Source of the DNA: an uncultured Clostridia bacterium
Lineage (GTDB): Bacteria; Bacillota; Clostridia; TANB77; CAG-508
Assembly: GCA_944387435.1 (NCBI GenBank)
Contig: CALXEW010000001.1
Span: 1 to 64,000, forward strand
Length of the DNA: 64,000 nucleotides
Direction: 5' to 3'
A program made the translations under genes and the position numbers. Positions 1 to 7,184 of this stretch are shown here, one piece after another. Below the pieces are notes generated by a model, which searched no databases, was not told the DNA's origin, and saw nothing but the letters and a program-made list of their open reading frames with translations. Each line of letters opens with the position of its first letter. The first letter of the stretch is position 1.

Positions 1-480
1 ATTATCTAAACAAATTCTTGATGAAATGGAATCAAAACTTTTAACTATTCCTGGAATGTCTTACAATCAAGCAACTGCAATTCATGGATTTATTGGTGAT
101 ATTAGCCGTTTTAATAAATCTTGTCAATTACTTGCTTATGCAGGTTTAGATCCATCTATATATCAATCTGGCAATTTTGAAGCACGTTCTACAAGAATGT
201 CTAAACGTGGTAATTCGTTGCTTAGATATAACCTTGTTTATGCTGCACATAATTTAGTCTTACATAATAGAACCTTTAAAGAATATTATGATTTAAAGCG
301 TTCTCAAGGCAAGACTCATTATTGTGCTCTTGGACATTGTGCTCATAAACTTGTTAGAATAATTTTCAAAATGTTAAAAAGTAATGTTGATTTTAATCTA
401 GATTAATTAAATATTTATTTTTCAATGTGTTCAGCCGTTTTAAAAAAATTAACTAAAAACGGTTATTAAGGTTGACCCTT
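1..480 (+). mobile_element. 3' end of an IS110-family insertion sequence
   Basis: The left edge of the window cuts an IS110-type element: the C-terminal half of its transposase, then a short noncoding tail. The tail holds an inverted repeat (CCGTTTT at 435-441, AAAACGG at 456-462) just after the stop codon. IS110 elements usually lack terminal inverted repeats, so the exact right boundary cannot be placed; 480 is an estimate. Confidence 0.45.
2..406 (+). CDS. IS110-family transposase, C-terminal part (5' end outside window)
   Basis: The reading frame is open from base 2, so this is the 3' part of a longer gene and the ATG at 26 is only an internal methionine. The translation matches the C-terminal transposase domain of IS110/IS1111 elements (Transposase_20). 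It has the helix-hairpin-like LLTIPGM segment, the FNKSCQLLAYAGLDP block, the RMSKRGNSLLR block and a basic C-terminus. These enzymes pair an N-terminal RuvC-like DEDD nuclease domain with this C-terminal domain, which carries the catalytic serine in the family; the N-terminal half is not in the window. Composition resembles the neighbouring genes. Confidence 0.85.
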   Translation, partial: LSKQILDEMESKLLTIPGMSYNQATAIHGFIGDISRFNKSCQLLAYAGLDPSIYQSGNFEARSTRMSKRGNSLLRYNLVYAAHNLVLHNRTFKEYYDLKRSQGKTHYCALGHCAHKLVRIIFKMLKSNVDFNLD

Positions 481-621
481 TTTATATAAAAAATTCCAAA
501 AAATTTTTTCACTTTTCTATTGACTTTTCATAGTTGGTCTCCTATAGATTACATAATATATTATATCATAAAATGATTAAGAAAGCTATATTTTTAATTT
601 TTTTGTTTTTATTTATCATAA

Positions 622-649
622 TTGTTTATTTTTCAATGTTTTTATAGTA
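622..649 (+). promoter_or_regulatory. possible asd promoter
   Basis: TTGTTT (622-627) and TATAGT (644-649), 16 bases apart, lie about 70 bases before asd. The match is moderate in very AT-rich sequence. The 481-621 stretch holds nothing else I recognise. Confidence 0.3.
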
Positions 650-717
650 AAATATTATAGGGAATATTTTAATTAAAATTTCTTTATATAAACTTATACC
701 TTTAAGGAGGTATCATA

Positions 718-1713
718 ATGAAAAAATTCAAAATCGCCATTGTTGGCGCAACAGGTCTTGTTGGTAGGTCCTTTATTAAAGTTTTAGAAGAAAAAAATTT
801 ACCAATCGAAAGTTATACTTTATTTGCAAGCAAAAGAACAGCAGGAACTAAACTCACACTTTTAGGCAAAGAATCTGAAGTTCAAGAATTAACTGAGCAT
901 TCTTTTGATTCCGGATTTGACTACGCCTTATTTTCAGCTGGAGGAGAAATTTCTAAAAAATACGCTCCAATAGCTGCTAAAAGAGGATGCATAGTAATTG
1001 ATAACAGTAGTTATTTTAGAATGCATGATGATGTACCTTTGGTAGTTCCAGAAGTAAATTTTGAAGATGCCTATAAAAATAAAGGAATTATTGCTAATCC
1101 AAATTGTTCTACAATTCAGGCAATGTTACCTTTAAAAGCATTAGATGACAAGTATAAAATCAAAAGAGTAATTTATTCTACTTATCAAGCTGTTTCTGGT
1201 GCTGGCAAAGATGCTTTAGATGATTTAAAAAATGAAGATGGTTCAAAACCTTTAAAAAAATTTCCTCATCCAATATTTGATAACTGCTTACCACATATCG
1301 ATTCGTTTTTAGATAATGGATATACAAAAGAGGAAATGAAAATGATTAACGAAACAAGAAAAATTCTACATCATCCAGACCTAAGAGTTACAGCAACTAC
1401 AGTTAGAGTACCCGTATCAAACTCTCATTCAGAATCTATAAACGTAGAATTTGAAAAAGATTATAAAATGGATGATTTAGTTTCTACTTTAAAGAATTTT
1501 CCTAACATTATAGTTGTAGACAATCCTGAAAATAACGAATATCCTATGCCAATAAATAGCACAGGACATGATGAAGTTTTTGTTGGAAGAATACGTCGTG
1601 ATGAAAGTGTAAAATCTGGTGTAAATCTTTGGGTGGTTGCTGATAATATTAGAAAAGGTGCTGCAAGTAATGCAGTTCAAATATTAGAAAAATTAATATC
1701 AGAAAAAATTTAA
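718..1713 (+). CDS. asd: aspartate-semialdehyde dehydrogenase
   Basis: Cytosolic enzyme that reduces aspartyl-4-phosphate to aspartate-4-semialdehyde with NADPH, the branch point towards lysine/diaminopimelate, threonine and methionine. Seen: the nucleotide-binding GATGLVG loop (residues 10-16), the catalytic cysteine in NPNCST (Cys130) and the catalytic histidine in VSNSHSE (His237). The length of 331 aa is normal. A strong AAGGAGG site at 704-710 supports the ATG at 718. It faces the lysC-dapA-dapB operon tail to tail, so the lysine genes form one locus with two transcription units. Confidence 0.96.
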   Translation: MKKFKIAIVGATGLVGRSFIKVLEEKNLPIESYTLFASKRTAGTKLTLLGKESEVQELTEHSFDSGFDYALFSAGGEISKKYAPIAAKRGCIVIDNSSYFRMHDDVPLVVPEVNFEDAYKNKGIIANPNCSTIQAMLPLKALDDKYKIKRVIYSTYQAVSGAGKDALDDLKNEDGSKPLKKFPHPIFDNCLPHIDSFLDNGYTKEEMKMINETRKILHHPDLRVTATTVRVPVSNSHSESINVEFEKDYKMDDLVSTLKNFPNIIVVDNPENNEYPMPINSTGHDEVFVGRIRRDESVKSGVNLWVVADNIRKGAASNAVQILEKLISEKI

Positions 1714-1730
1714 TAGTGAATAAAATAGGA

Positions 1731-1766
1731 AAAGACTAGGATTTTATATTACCTAGTCTTTTATGT
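1731..1766. terminator. bidirectional terminator between asd and dapB
   Basis: AAAGACTAGG (1731-1740) pairs with CCTAGTCTTT (1752-1761), a perfect 10-bp stem with T-rich sequence on both sides. It sits between the converging ends of asd and dapB. Confidence 0.85.
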
Positions 1767-1778
1767 TATAAATACAAT

Positions 1779-2525
1779 CTATTTAACAATATCATTCATA
1801 TCATATAAACCTGTATTTTGTTTTACAATAAACTTAGCTGCCTGTAATGCACCTTCTGCAAAAACTTGTCTTGAATAAGCTTTATGAGTTATTTCTAATT
1901 CTTCATTATCACCAAAGAACTTAACACTATGCTCTCCTACAATGTTTCCACCTCTTATAGAAGAAAATCCAATTTCATTTTTCTTTCTTGCTTCTCTTTT
2001 TTGCATTCTATCAAATGTATAAGTTTTCTTCTCTTTTAATATATCATTAATAGCATTTGCAAGTAAAATTGCCGTTCCACTTGGTGCATCTATCTTTCTA
2101 TTATGATGTGTTTCTACTATTTCTATATCTGTATTAGTTAAAACCTTTGCAACCTCCCCTACTATCTTTGCCATTAAGTTTATATCTAAAGACATATTAG
2201 AACTTCTAAAAATAGGAATTTCTTTTGAAAATTCTTCTATTTGTTCAATCTCTTCTTTTGTAAAACCAGTTGTTGCAATTACTATTGGAACTTTATTATT
2301 TACTGCATATTTTAATATTTTAAAAGTTGCAACCGGTACTGAAAAGTCTATTATAACATCTACTTTTTCTTTAATATCTTCTATATTAGAATAAATAGGA
2401 AATCCTTTCTTTTCGTTTGCAACTCTGTCAACTCCACAAACAACATCAAAACCATCTTGGTCATTTATAACACTTATAAGTTCATTTCCCATTTTTCCAT
2501 CTGCACCGTTTATTAATACATTCAT
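1779..2525 (-). CDS. dapB: 4-hydroxy-tetrahydrodipicolinate reductase
   Basis: Reduces the DapA product to tetrahydrodipicolinate in the diaminopimelate/lysine pathway. In spore formers the same intermediate pool feeds dipicolinate. Seen: the Rossmann loop GADGKMG (residues 7-13) and the signature ETHHNRKIDAPSGTA (138-152), with the catalytic His140/His141 and Lys144. Length 248 aa, slightly shorter than many family members. It is the last gene of the lysC-dapA-dapB operon, 41 bases after dapA. Confidence 0.96.
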   Translation of the reverse strand: MNVLINGADGKMGNELISVINDQDGFDVVCGVDRVANEKKGFPIYSNIEDIKEKVDVIIDFSVPVATFKILKYAVNNKVPIVIATTGFTKEEIEQIEEFSKEIPIFRSSNMSLDINLMAKIVGEVAKVLTNTDIEIVETHHNRKIDAPSGTAILLANAINDILKEKKTYTFDRMQKREARKKNEIGFSSIRGGNIVGEHSVKFFGDNEELEITHKAYSRQVFAEGALQAAKFIVKQNTGLYDMNDIVK

Positions 2526-2566
2526 TTTTTTCTCCTTGTTAATATTTTTTCTTGTTTTCTTTTTTA

Positions 2567-3451
2567 TTAGATTAAGTTATGCTTCTTCATAACTTCTTTC
2601 ATGTTTTCTTTATTACTGTCAGATAATTCTATTAAAGGCATACGAGGCATTCCAAAATCATATCCCATTAAGTTTAATGCATATTTTACTGGTATTGGGT
2701 TAACTTCTGCAAACAAAGCATCTATTAAATCTATTACATCTAATTGCATTTTTGTTGCTTCTTCTACTTCTCCATTAAAATATTTATAAGTCATTCTATG
2801 TGTATATTTGGGCATAACATTTGATAAAACCGATATAACTCCTTTTCCTCCTAATGAAAGGACTGGGATAATTTGGTCATCATTACCTGAATATATATCT
2901 AAATTATCTCCACATAAAGCTGCTATTTTTGCTACTTGTGATATATTTCCACTTGCTTCTTTTACCGCTACTATATTATCCACTTTAGATAATTCTAAAC
3001 AAGTCTCAGGAGTGATATTTACACCTGTTCTACTTGCTACACTATACATTATAATAGGCAAACTTACCGCCTCCGCAATAGCTTTAAAATGTGCAACCAA
3101 ACCTTTTTGAGTTGTTTTATTATAATAAGGTGTTACAACAAGTAAAGCATCTGCACCCGCTTCTTCTGCAAATTTAGACATCTCTATTGCTGATTTTGTA
3201 TTATTACTTCCTGTTCCAACAACTACTTTGGTTCTTTTTGCAATCTTGTCAATTGCAAATTTAATTGTTTCTTTTTTCTCTTTCTCTGACATTGTAGATG
3301 ACTCTCCTGTAGTACCACAAACAATAATTGCGTCTACTCCAGCTTCAATTTGGTCCTCTAACAATTTTCCAAACTCTTCAAAATTAACTCCATCCTCTGT
3401 AAATGGTGTTGCAATAGCTGTTCCACAGCCCTTAAAAACAGTTTTTTTCAT
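2567..3451 (-). CDS. dapA: 4-hydroxy-tetrahydrodipicolinate synthase
   Basis: Condenses pyruvate with aspartate semialdehyde. TIM-barrel class I aldolase, 294 aa. The Schiff-base lysine is Lys164 (VAVKEASGN), the catalytic tyrosine Tyr136, and the GTTGE loop (46-50) carries the triad threonine. The segment usually written YNVPxRTG reads YSVASRTG here, with Arg141 kept; Asn to Ser and Pro to Ala are changes near the active site but no catalytic residue is lost. It starts 4 bases downstream of the lysC stop, so translation is probably coupled. Confidence 0.95.
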   Translation of the reverse strand: MKKTVFKGCGTAIATPFTEDGVNFEEFGKLLEDQIEAGVDAIIVCGTTGESSTMSEKEKKETIKFAIDKIAKRTKVVVGTGSNNTKSAIEMSKFAEEAGADALLVVTPYYNKTTQKGLVAHFKAIAEAVSLPIIMYSVASRTGVNITPETCLELSKVDNIVAVKEASGNISQVAKIAALCGDNLDIYSGNDDQIIPVLSLGGKGVISVLSNVMPKYTHRMTYKYFNGEVEEATKMQLDVIDLIDALFAEVNPIPVKYALNLMGYDFGMPRMPLIELSDSNKENMKEVMKKHNLI

Positions 3452-3455
3452 AACT

Positions 3456-4196
3456 CTATCTCTCCTTTCTTATTAATTTTTTATGTAATAAATCAACTGT
3501 TTCAGAACTAATATCATTTACTACAATCTCAATTTTTGATTGTGTTAGACTGACTTTTATTACTTCTACATTATATTCCTTAAGTAAGTCCATTGTTTTA
3601 TCTAATATTACATTATCTTGTATTATTCCATATCCAATAATACTTAGCTTTATAAAATCTTCTAAAACAATCTCATATTCTGGAAATTTACTATCTAATA
3701 ATTCTTGTACTTTATTTAATTCTGCTTTTTTTATCCTAAACTTAAATGAATCGCTATCTCTTTCAAACCATTCCACAATTATATTTTGTTTTAATAAATT
3801 TCTATATACTGTATAACCTTGCTCACTTGTTACACCTTTTTTATTATTCATTATAACTGTGATTAACCCATCATTTTTAACAATACTTTTTACTTCTCTA
3901 GTTTCTATTCCTTTACAAACTCTAGTCCCTCCGTCGTCCGTAAAAGTAGATTTTGCAATTATATCATTTCCGAACTTTTTTCCTATTTGTATGCATCTAT
4001 TATGTAATACCTTTGCTCCTGCATCTGCAATTTCTTGCATTTCGTCAAAAGATATCTCGTCTAATCTTTTTGCCATAGTCACCATATTAGGATCTGCTGA
4101 ATATATTCCATCAACATCAGAAAAAATATAACACTTATCAGCTTTCAGAGCTGCTTGCAAAGCTACTGCTGTTGTATCTGAACCGCCCCCTTCCAA
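3456..4196 (-). CDS. lysC: aspartate kinase, C-terminal fragment with ACT domains
   Basis: Begins at a TTG inside the shifted region and carries the remaining kinase segment (GGSDTTAVALQAAL, then SDVDGIYSADP) followed by about 140 residues that fit the two ACT domains used for feedback control. No ribosome-binding site is evident before the TTG, so independent translation is doubtful; it is best read as the second half of lysC. Confidence 0.7.
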   Translation of the reverse strand: MEGGGSDTTAVALQAALKADKCYIFSDVDGIYSADPNMVTMAKRLDEISFDEMQEIADAGAKVLHNRCIQIGKKFGNDIIAKSTFTDDGGTRVCKGIETREVKSIVKNDGLITVIMNNKKGVTSEQGYTVYRNLLKQNIIVEWFERDSDSFKFRIKKAELNKVQELLDSKFPEYEIVLEDFIKLSIIGYGIIQDNVILDKTMDLLKEYNVEVIKVSLTQSKIEIVVNDISSETVDLLHKKLIRKER

Positions 4197-4638
4197 GTGT
4201 TGTAATATCTTCTCTTGAATTTAACCCTTGAAATCCTGCTACTATTACAATTTTGCCTTTTGCTAACTCTTTTTCTATTCTATCTGTATAAATCTGTTTA
4301 ATTTTAGCACTTCCATAAACTAAATTCGTTTCTATTCCAGCTTGCCACCCAGTTAAAGATATTGCTGGATGTCCCATTCTGTTTAGTAAAATACTAAGCT
4401 TTGAACTAGTTATTTGCTCTCCTGTTGATAAAAGCATATCCATCTCTCTTTCGTTTGGCACAGCTGATAATTCTTGCGCTTCTTTAATTAATCTGTCTGT
4501 TGTCTTTCCTTGTGCTGATACAACTACTACAATGTTTTTAGCTTCTTTTTTTAAGCTAATAATTTTTTGTGCAACAACATTGAGCTTAATGTTGTCTGCA
4601 ACTGAACTCCCTCCAAATTTTAAAACTATTGTGTTCAT
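4138..4638 (-). CDS. lysC: aspartate kinase, N-terminal fragment
   Basis: Carries the amino-acid-kinase fold start: KFGGSSVAD near the N-terminus (nucleotide binding), the STGEQITSSKL block and VAGFQG. It runs out of the correct frame at 4186-4190 and ends with an unrelated serine-rich tail. On its own it lacks the rest of the kinase domain and the regulatory domains, so it would not be active. Confidence 0.75.
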   Translation of the reverse strand: MNTIVLKFGGSSVADNIKLNVVAQKIISLKKEAKNIVVVVSAQGKTTDRLIKEAQELSAVPNEREMDMLLSTGEQITSSKLSILLNRMGHPAISLTGWQAGIETNLVYGSAKIKQIYTDRIEKELAKGKIVIVAGFQGLNSREDITTLGRGRFRYNSSSFASSSES

Positions 4639-4706
4639 TTTAGTCACAACCTTTATTACTTTAACAAGCTTTATTTAAGTTTAAATAATGCTTTTTTGAT
4701 TTTTTT

Positions 4707-4735
4707 ATTATATTATATATTCCTTGGTTTTTCAA
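4707..4735 (-). promoter_or_regulatory. sigma-A promoter of the lysC-dapA-dapB operon
   Basis: On the minus strand TTGAAA (4735-4730), 17-base spacer, TATAAT (4712-4707). The leader of roughly 65 bases holds only a small AT-rich dyad near 4668-4691; no lysine-riboswitch-sized structure fits. From 4740 to 4900 I see nothing else. Confidence 0.7.
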
Positions 4736-4900
4736 GTAATAATTGAATTAAAGTTCACAAATATATTTACCAATACTAAATTATATTTATGTGTTTATTA
4801 GATTATTATTTAAAATATTAATTATAGAACTTAAATATAATGGGATTAAAAATATAGATAAAACGCCATCTTTACTTTAATTTTGTCTGTTTAGCACAAC

Positions 4901-4929
4901 AAAAGCCCCTAAACAAATTAAGGACTTTT
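4901..4929 (-). terminator. terminator after the spo0E-like gene
   Basis: On the minus strand AAAAGTCCTTA pairs with TTAGGGGCTTTT through Watson-Crick and G-U pairs, followed by a T-rich end. It begins 6 bases after the small gene's stop codon. Confidence 0.7.
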
Positions 4930-4935
4930 ATTCTT

Positions 4936-5100
4936 CTATATCCATACAAGTTTTTTTTTACCTGATTTTAGTTCTTTATAATATTTCGCAATAAGCTCGT
5001 CCAATTCAACACTTAACTTATATGTTTTGCTATAGTCATCTCCTTGTTCAATACTTCTATTTAATTTATCTCTTAATTTACAAATTTCATCATTTAACAT
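4936..5100 (-). CDS. Spo0E-like aspartyl-phosphate phosphatase (54 aa)
   Basis: Small gene easily missed by length cut-offs. The product starts MLNDEICKLRDKLN and carries SVELDELIAKYY at residues 30-41, the Spo0E-family signature (SxxLDxLIxxYY). Members of the family dephosphorylate phospho-Spo0A and so restrain entry into sporulation; acting on Spo0A here is inference. It has an AGGAGAG ribosome-binding site, its own promoter (5143-5171), a Spo0A-box-like site (5221-5227) and its own terminator. A two-helix hairpin fold is expected from family structures. Confidence 0.85.
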   Translation of the reverse strand: MLNDEICKLRDKLNRSIEQGDDYSKTYKLSVELDELIAKYYKELKSGKKKLVWI

Positions 5101-5142
5101 GTCAATCTCTCCTTTTCCAATTATTATCTTTCGTATATTTAT

Positions 5143-5171
5143 AAATTAACACATAATATTTCTCAAGTCAA
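5143..5171 (-). promoter_or_regulatory. sigma-A promoter of the spo0E-like gene
   Basis: TTGACT (5171-5166), 17-base spacer, TAATTT (5148-5143) on the minus strand, about 45 bases before the start codon. The -35 is good, the -10 moderate. Confidence 0.6.
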
Positions 5172-5220
5172 GTATTTTCAATGGTTTTTGCCAACTTTCG
5201 TACGTCAAAAAAACACATTT

Positions 5221-5227
5221 TTCGACA
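5221..5227 (-). promoter_or_regulatory. possible Spo0A box upstream of the spo0E-like gene
   Basis: TGTCGAA on the minus strand is a perfect match to the Spo0A box core (TGNCGAA), in the context TTTGTCGAAAAA, and lies 50 bases upstream of the -35. In Bacillus spo0E is linked to the Spo0A circuit; direct control here is inference. Confidence 0.45.
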
Positions 5228-5243
5228 AATAAAAACACTAAAA

Positions 5244-5278
5244 AACGGCATTATAATTTTTATTTTATAATTACCGTT
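5244..5278 (-). terminator. hairpin, probable old ymfH terminator
   Basis: AACGG-C-ATTATAA (5244-5256) pairs with TTATAAT-TA-CCGTT (5265-5278), followed on the minus strand by TTTTTT. It lies just beyond a remnant of the ymfH 3' end (5309-5340) and may be that gene's original terminator. Confidence 0.55.
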
Positions 5279-5319
5279 CTTTAAACATTTTTCTATTTGA
5301 CTTTTTCTATTCATTTTCC

Positions 5320-5339
5320 ACAATAGAAAGCACCATTTT
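5320..5339 (+). repeat. 20-bp direct repeat, distal copy (ymfH 3'-end remnant)
   Basis: ACAATAGAAAGCACCATTTT is identical to 5891-5910, which encodes the last residues of the ymfH product. Read on the minus strand the remnant gives MVLSIVENE then a stop, against MVLSIVENG in the intact gene, so it is a second, slightly diverged ymfH end. Confidence 0.85.
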
Positions 5340-5428
5340 TCTTGTTTTTATTTTAAATTTATTTATAAACTTAAAGAACTAAAAATTAGATTTGGCTTAT
5401 TTATTTTTTCTTACAAAAAACAATATAA

Positions 5429-5761
5429 AATTCAAAATGGTTATCAAATGGAACAGCAGAAGAACAAGAATGGCTAATAGATAGTACTGGAAAAGGAAAT
5501 TATTCTAATAAGGATAGTAATAGTACAAGTGGTCTATCTAAAACAGGAGCAATAGATGCTTATCAAATAAAACATATTTATGATTTAGCTGGAAATGTAT
5601 TAGAATGGACAATGGAGGCATACTCTACTTCTTACAGAATCCATCGAGGTGGTTACTACGGCGACTATGCTACTAGTCTCCCTTGTAGCGGTCGCGGCGG
5701 CTACAATCCAAACCGATGCTATCCTCAGATTGGCTTTTGCTTAGCCTTGTATATCAAGTAA
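5429..5761 (+). pseudogene. 3' fragment of an FGE-sulfatase/C-type-lectin-like protein with a variable-region-like end
   Basis: An open stretch of 110 codons with no in-frame start near its 5' end and a stop just upstream at 5426. It reads as the C-terminus of an FGE-sulfatase-type domain: YDLAGNVLEWT, then RGGYYG, IGFCLALYIK. The last 40 codons keep the fold residues (RGG, P, S, R, IGF, ALY) but replace the usual Asn-rich positions with varied residues written as NNC/NNT codons. By hand count 60 of 120 bases before the stop are G or C, far above the surroundings. This is what adenine mutagenesis by a diversity-generating retroelement leaves in a variable region. No reverse transcriptase or template repeat is in the window. 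Confidence 0.65.
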
Positions 5762-5781
5762 AATTTATTTATTACAAAAAC

Positions 5782-5807
5782 GGTATTAATTTTGAAATAC
5801 CTTTTTT
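5782..5807 (+). terminator. terminator after the FGE-like fragment
   Basis: GGTATT (5782-5787) pairs with AATACC (5796-5801), followed by six T residues, on the fragment's own strand. The fragment therefore travelled with its terminator. Confidence 0.65.
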
Positions 5808-5847
5808 CTTTTTTATTTATTTTTCTATTTTCTAATATATATAAGCT

Positions 5848-5872
5848 GTTTTTTGAGCCCGTCCCAAAAAAC
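5848..5872 (-). terminator. hairpin after ymfH
   Basis: GTTTTTTG (5848-5855) pairs with CAAAAAAC (5865-5872) with a GGGAC-containing loop, directly downstream of the present ymfH stop. A related GGGAC core occurs in the hairpins near 31490 and 35700. Confidence 0.55.
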
Positions 5873-5877
5873 AACAT

Positions 5878-7164
5878 TTATCCATTCTCTACAATAGAAA
5901 GCACCATTTTATCTTCTTTAAATACATCTTTTAACACTTGTGTTAAATATTCTACATTTATGCCTTCAATTTCTTCTAAATAGTCAAAACTACAAATACC
6001 CTTAAAATAATCAGATAAAAACATTCTAGCAATATCTTGTACATCATTATATTCTTTTACATAGCTACCATATATCATTTTCTTAAGTCTTTCAAAATCT
6101 TCTTTATTTATACCATTATTTTTTAATTCTTCTACTCTTTCTTTAAATGCTTTATATACTTCTCTTGGATTACTAGACATTCCTGTAATTAAAATATGGG
6201 CATAATTTTTTCCAAATTCATAATCTAAACTTGGCTCTCCATATATAATTCCGTCCTTGTATAGTGCTTGATATAGTTTTGAACTTCTTCCAAATATAAT
6301 ATTTAATAATATTTCTATGCTTATATGTTTTTTAATAATTTCATTTTTATTTTCTTTATTTTCTTTCCTTATATCTTTTATTCCAATTGTATAAATTGGA
6401 TTACTTACTTCTAACTTCTGAACTATTTCAGGTTTTACTATTTCTTCTTTTTCTTCTGGATAAATTCTTTTTATTTCTCCACTTGGTTCATTTTTTACTA
6501 ATCTCTTCTTTACCTCTTCTAAAAGTTCTTCTGGATTAAAATCTCCTACTATTACCATCGCCATATTAGATGGGTGGTAAAACGTATTATAACATTTATA
6601 TAAAATGTCTTTATCAATTTTACTTATAGTCTCAATTGTACCTGTTATATCTATTTTTATAGGGTTTTCATGGTACATTGCTTCTAAAGTATTTAGATAA
6701 ACTCTCCATTCTGGATAATCGTCATACATTCTTATTTCTTGGCCTATAATTCCTTTTTCTTTTTCTACATTCTCATCTGTAAAATATGGATGTTGTACAT
6801 AATCCATCAATTCATCCATAGCCTCATAAAAATTATCTGTGCACTCAAATAAATATGCTGTATGGTCATTTGTTGTATATGCATTAGCATTTACTCCTAA
6901 TGCTGTTAAAGTATCTAAACTATTTGTTCCATTTTCTTGTTCAAATAATTTATGCTCTAAGAAGTGCGCAACTCCCTTTGGAACTTCTGTAACTTCTTGC
7001 TCTCCTGGAACTATAAATTTATTATCATTTGAGCCATAATTAGTTCCCCAAATCATATATTTCTTTTTCATACCTGGTTTTGGAACTATCATTACTGTTA
7101 GCCCATTTGATAGTTTTTCTATATATAATTTTTCTTTAACTTTTAAGTTTTCTATTATTTGCAT
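5878..7164 (-). CDS. ymfH: M16-family zinc peptidase, YmfH-like
   Basis: Insulinase-type (M16B) metallopeptidase, 428 aa, cytosolic, no signal peptide. The inverted zinc motif HFLEH (residues 67-71) provides the two histidines and the catalytic glutamate; downstream EKEKGIIGQEIRMY supplies the third ligand region. It follows ymfF by 20 bases; such pairs act as one catalytic and one non-catalytic subunit in related systems, and the pairing here suggests the same. The last residues (MVLSIVENG) are also encoded in a diverged copy at 5309-5340, so the 3' end appears to have been an insertion point. Confidence 0.9.
   Translation of the reverse strand: MQIIENLKVKEKLYIEKLSNGLTVMIVPKPGMKKKYMIWGTNYGSNDNKFIVPGEQEVTEVPKGVAHFLEHKLFEQENGTNSLDTLTALGVNANAYTTNDHTAYLFECTDNFYEAMDELMDYVQHPYFTDENVEKEKGIIGQEIRMYDDYPEWRVYLNTLEAMYHENPIKIDITGTIETISKIDKDILYKCYNTFYHPSNMAMVIVGDFNPEELLEEVKKRLVKNEPSGEIKRIYPEEKEEIVKPEIVQKLEVSNPIYTIGIKDIRKENKENKNEIIKKHISIEILLNIIFGRSSKLYQALYKDGIIYGEPSLDYEFGKNYAHILITGMSSNPREVYKAFKERVEELKNNGINKEDFERLKKMIYGSYVKEYNDVQDIARMFLSDYFKGICSFDYLEEIEGINVEYLTQVLKDVFKEDKMVLSIVENG
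5891..5910 (+). repeat. 20-bp direct repeat, copy inside the ymfH 3' end
   Basis: Identical to 5320-5339. The two copies bracket about 550 bases holding the FGE-like fragment and its terminator, and similarity with mismatches extends some 15 bases beyond the identical core. Confidence 0.85.
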
Positions 7165-7184
7165 TATGTTCTCCTTTCTTAAAA

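Larger units (their letters stand above)
3456..4638 (-). pseudogene. lysC: aspartate kinase with a one-base frameshift
   Basis: First enzyme of the aspartate pathway, phosphorylating aspartate. The gene is split into two overlapping frames. The N-terminal frame runs normally to LGRG and then misreads; the second frame resumes with GGSDTTA, exactly the continuation expected of the family (LGRGGSDTT). The join lies at five consecutive C residues on the plus strand (4186-4190), where four would restore the frame. Rejoined, the protein is about 393 aa, normal for a monofunctional kinase with paired ACT domains. The ATG at 4638 fits KFGG-type N-termini; a GTG at 4647 is an alternative. Either a real mutation or a homopolymer error. 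Confidence 0.8.

Noticed and set aside
4138-4196. Programmed ribosomal frameshift in lysC
   Set aside because: No slippery heptamer with a downstream structure is evident, and aspartate kinases are not known to use one; a one-base error or mutation is simpler.
4648-4740. Lysine riboswitch upstream of lysC
   Set aside because: The leader is only about 65 bases and lacks the conserved multi-helix L-box sequence.
5429-5761. Complete diversity-generating retroelement in the window
   Set aside because: No reverse transcriptase, accessory gene or template repeat is present; only a variable-region-like end can be claimed.
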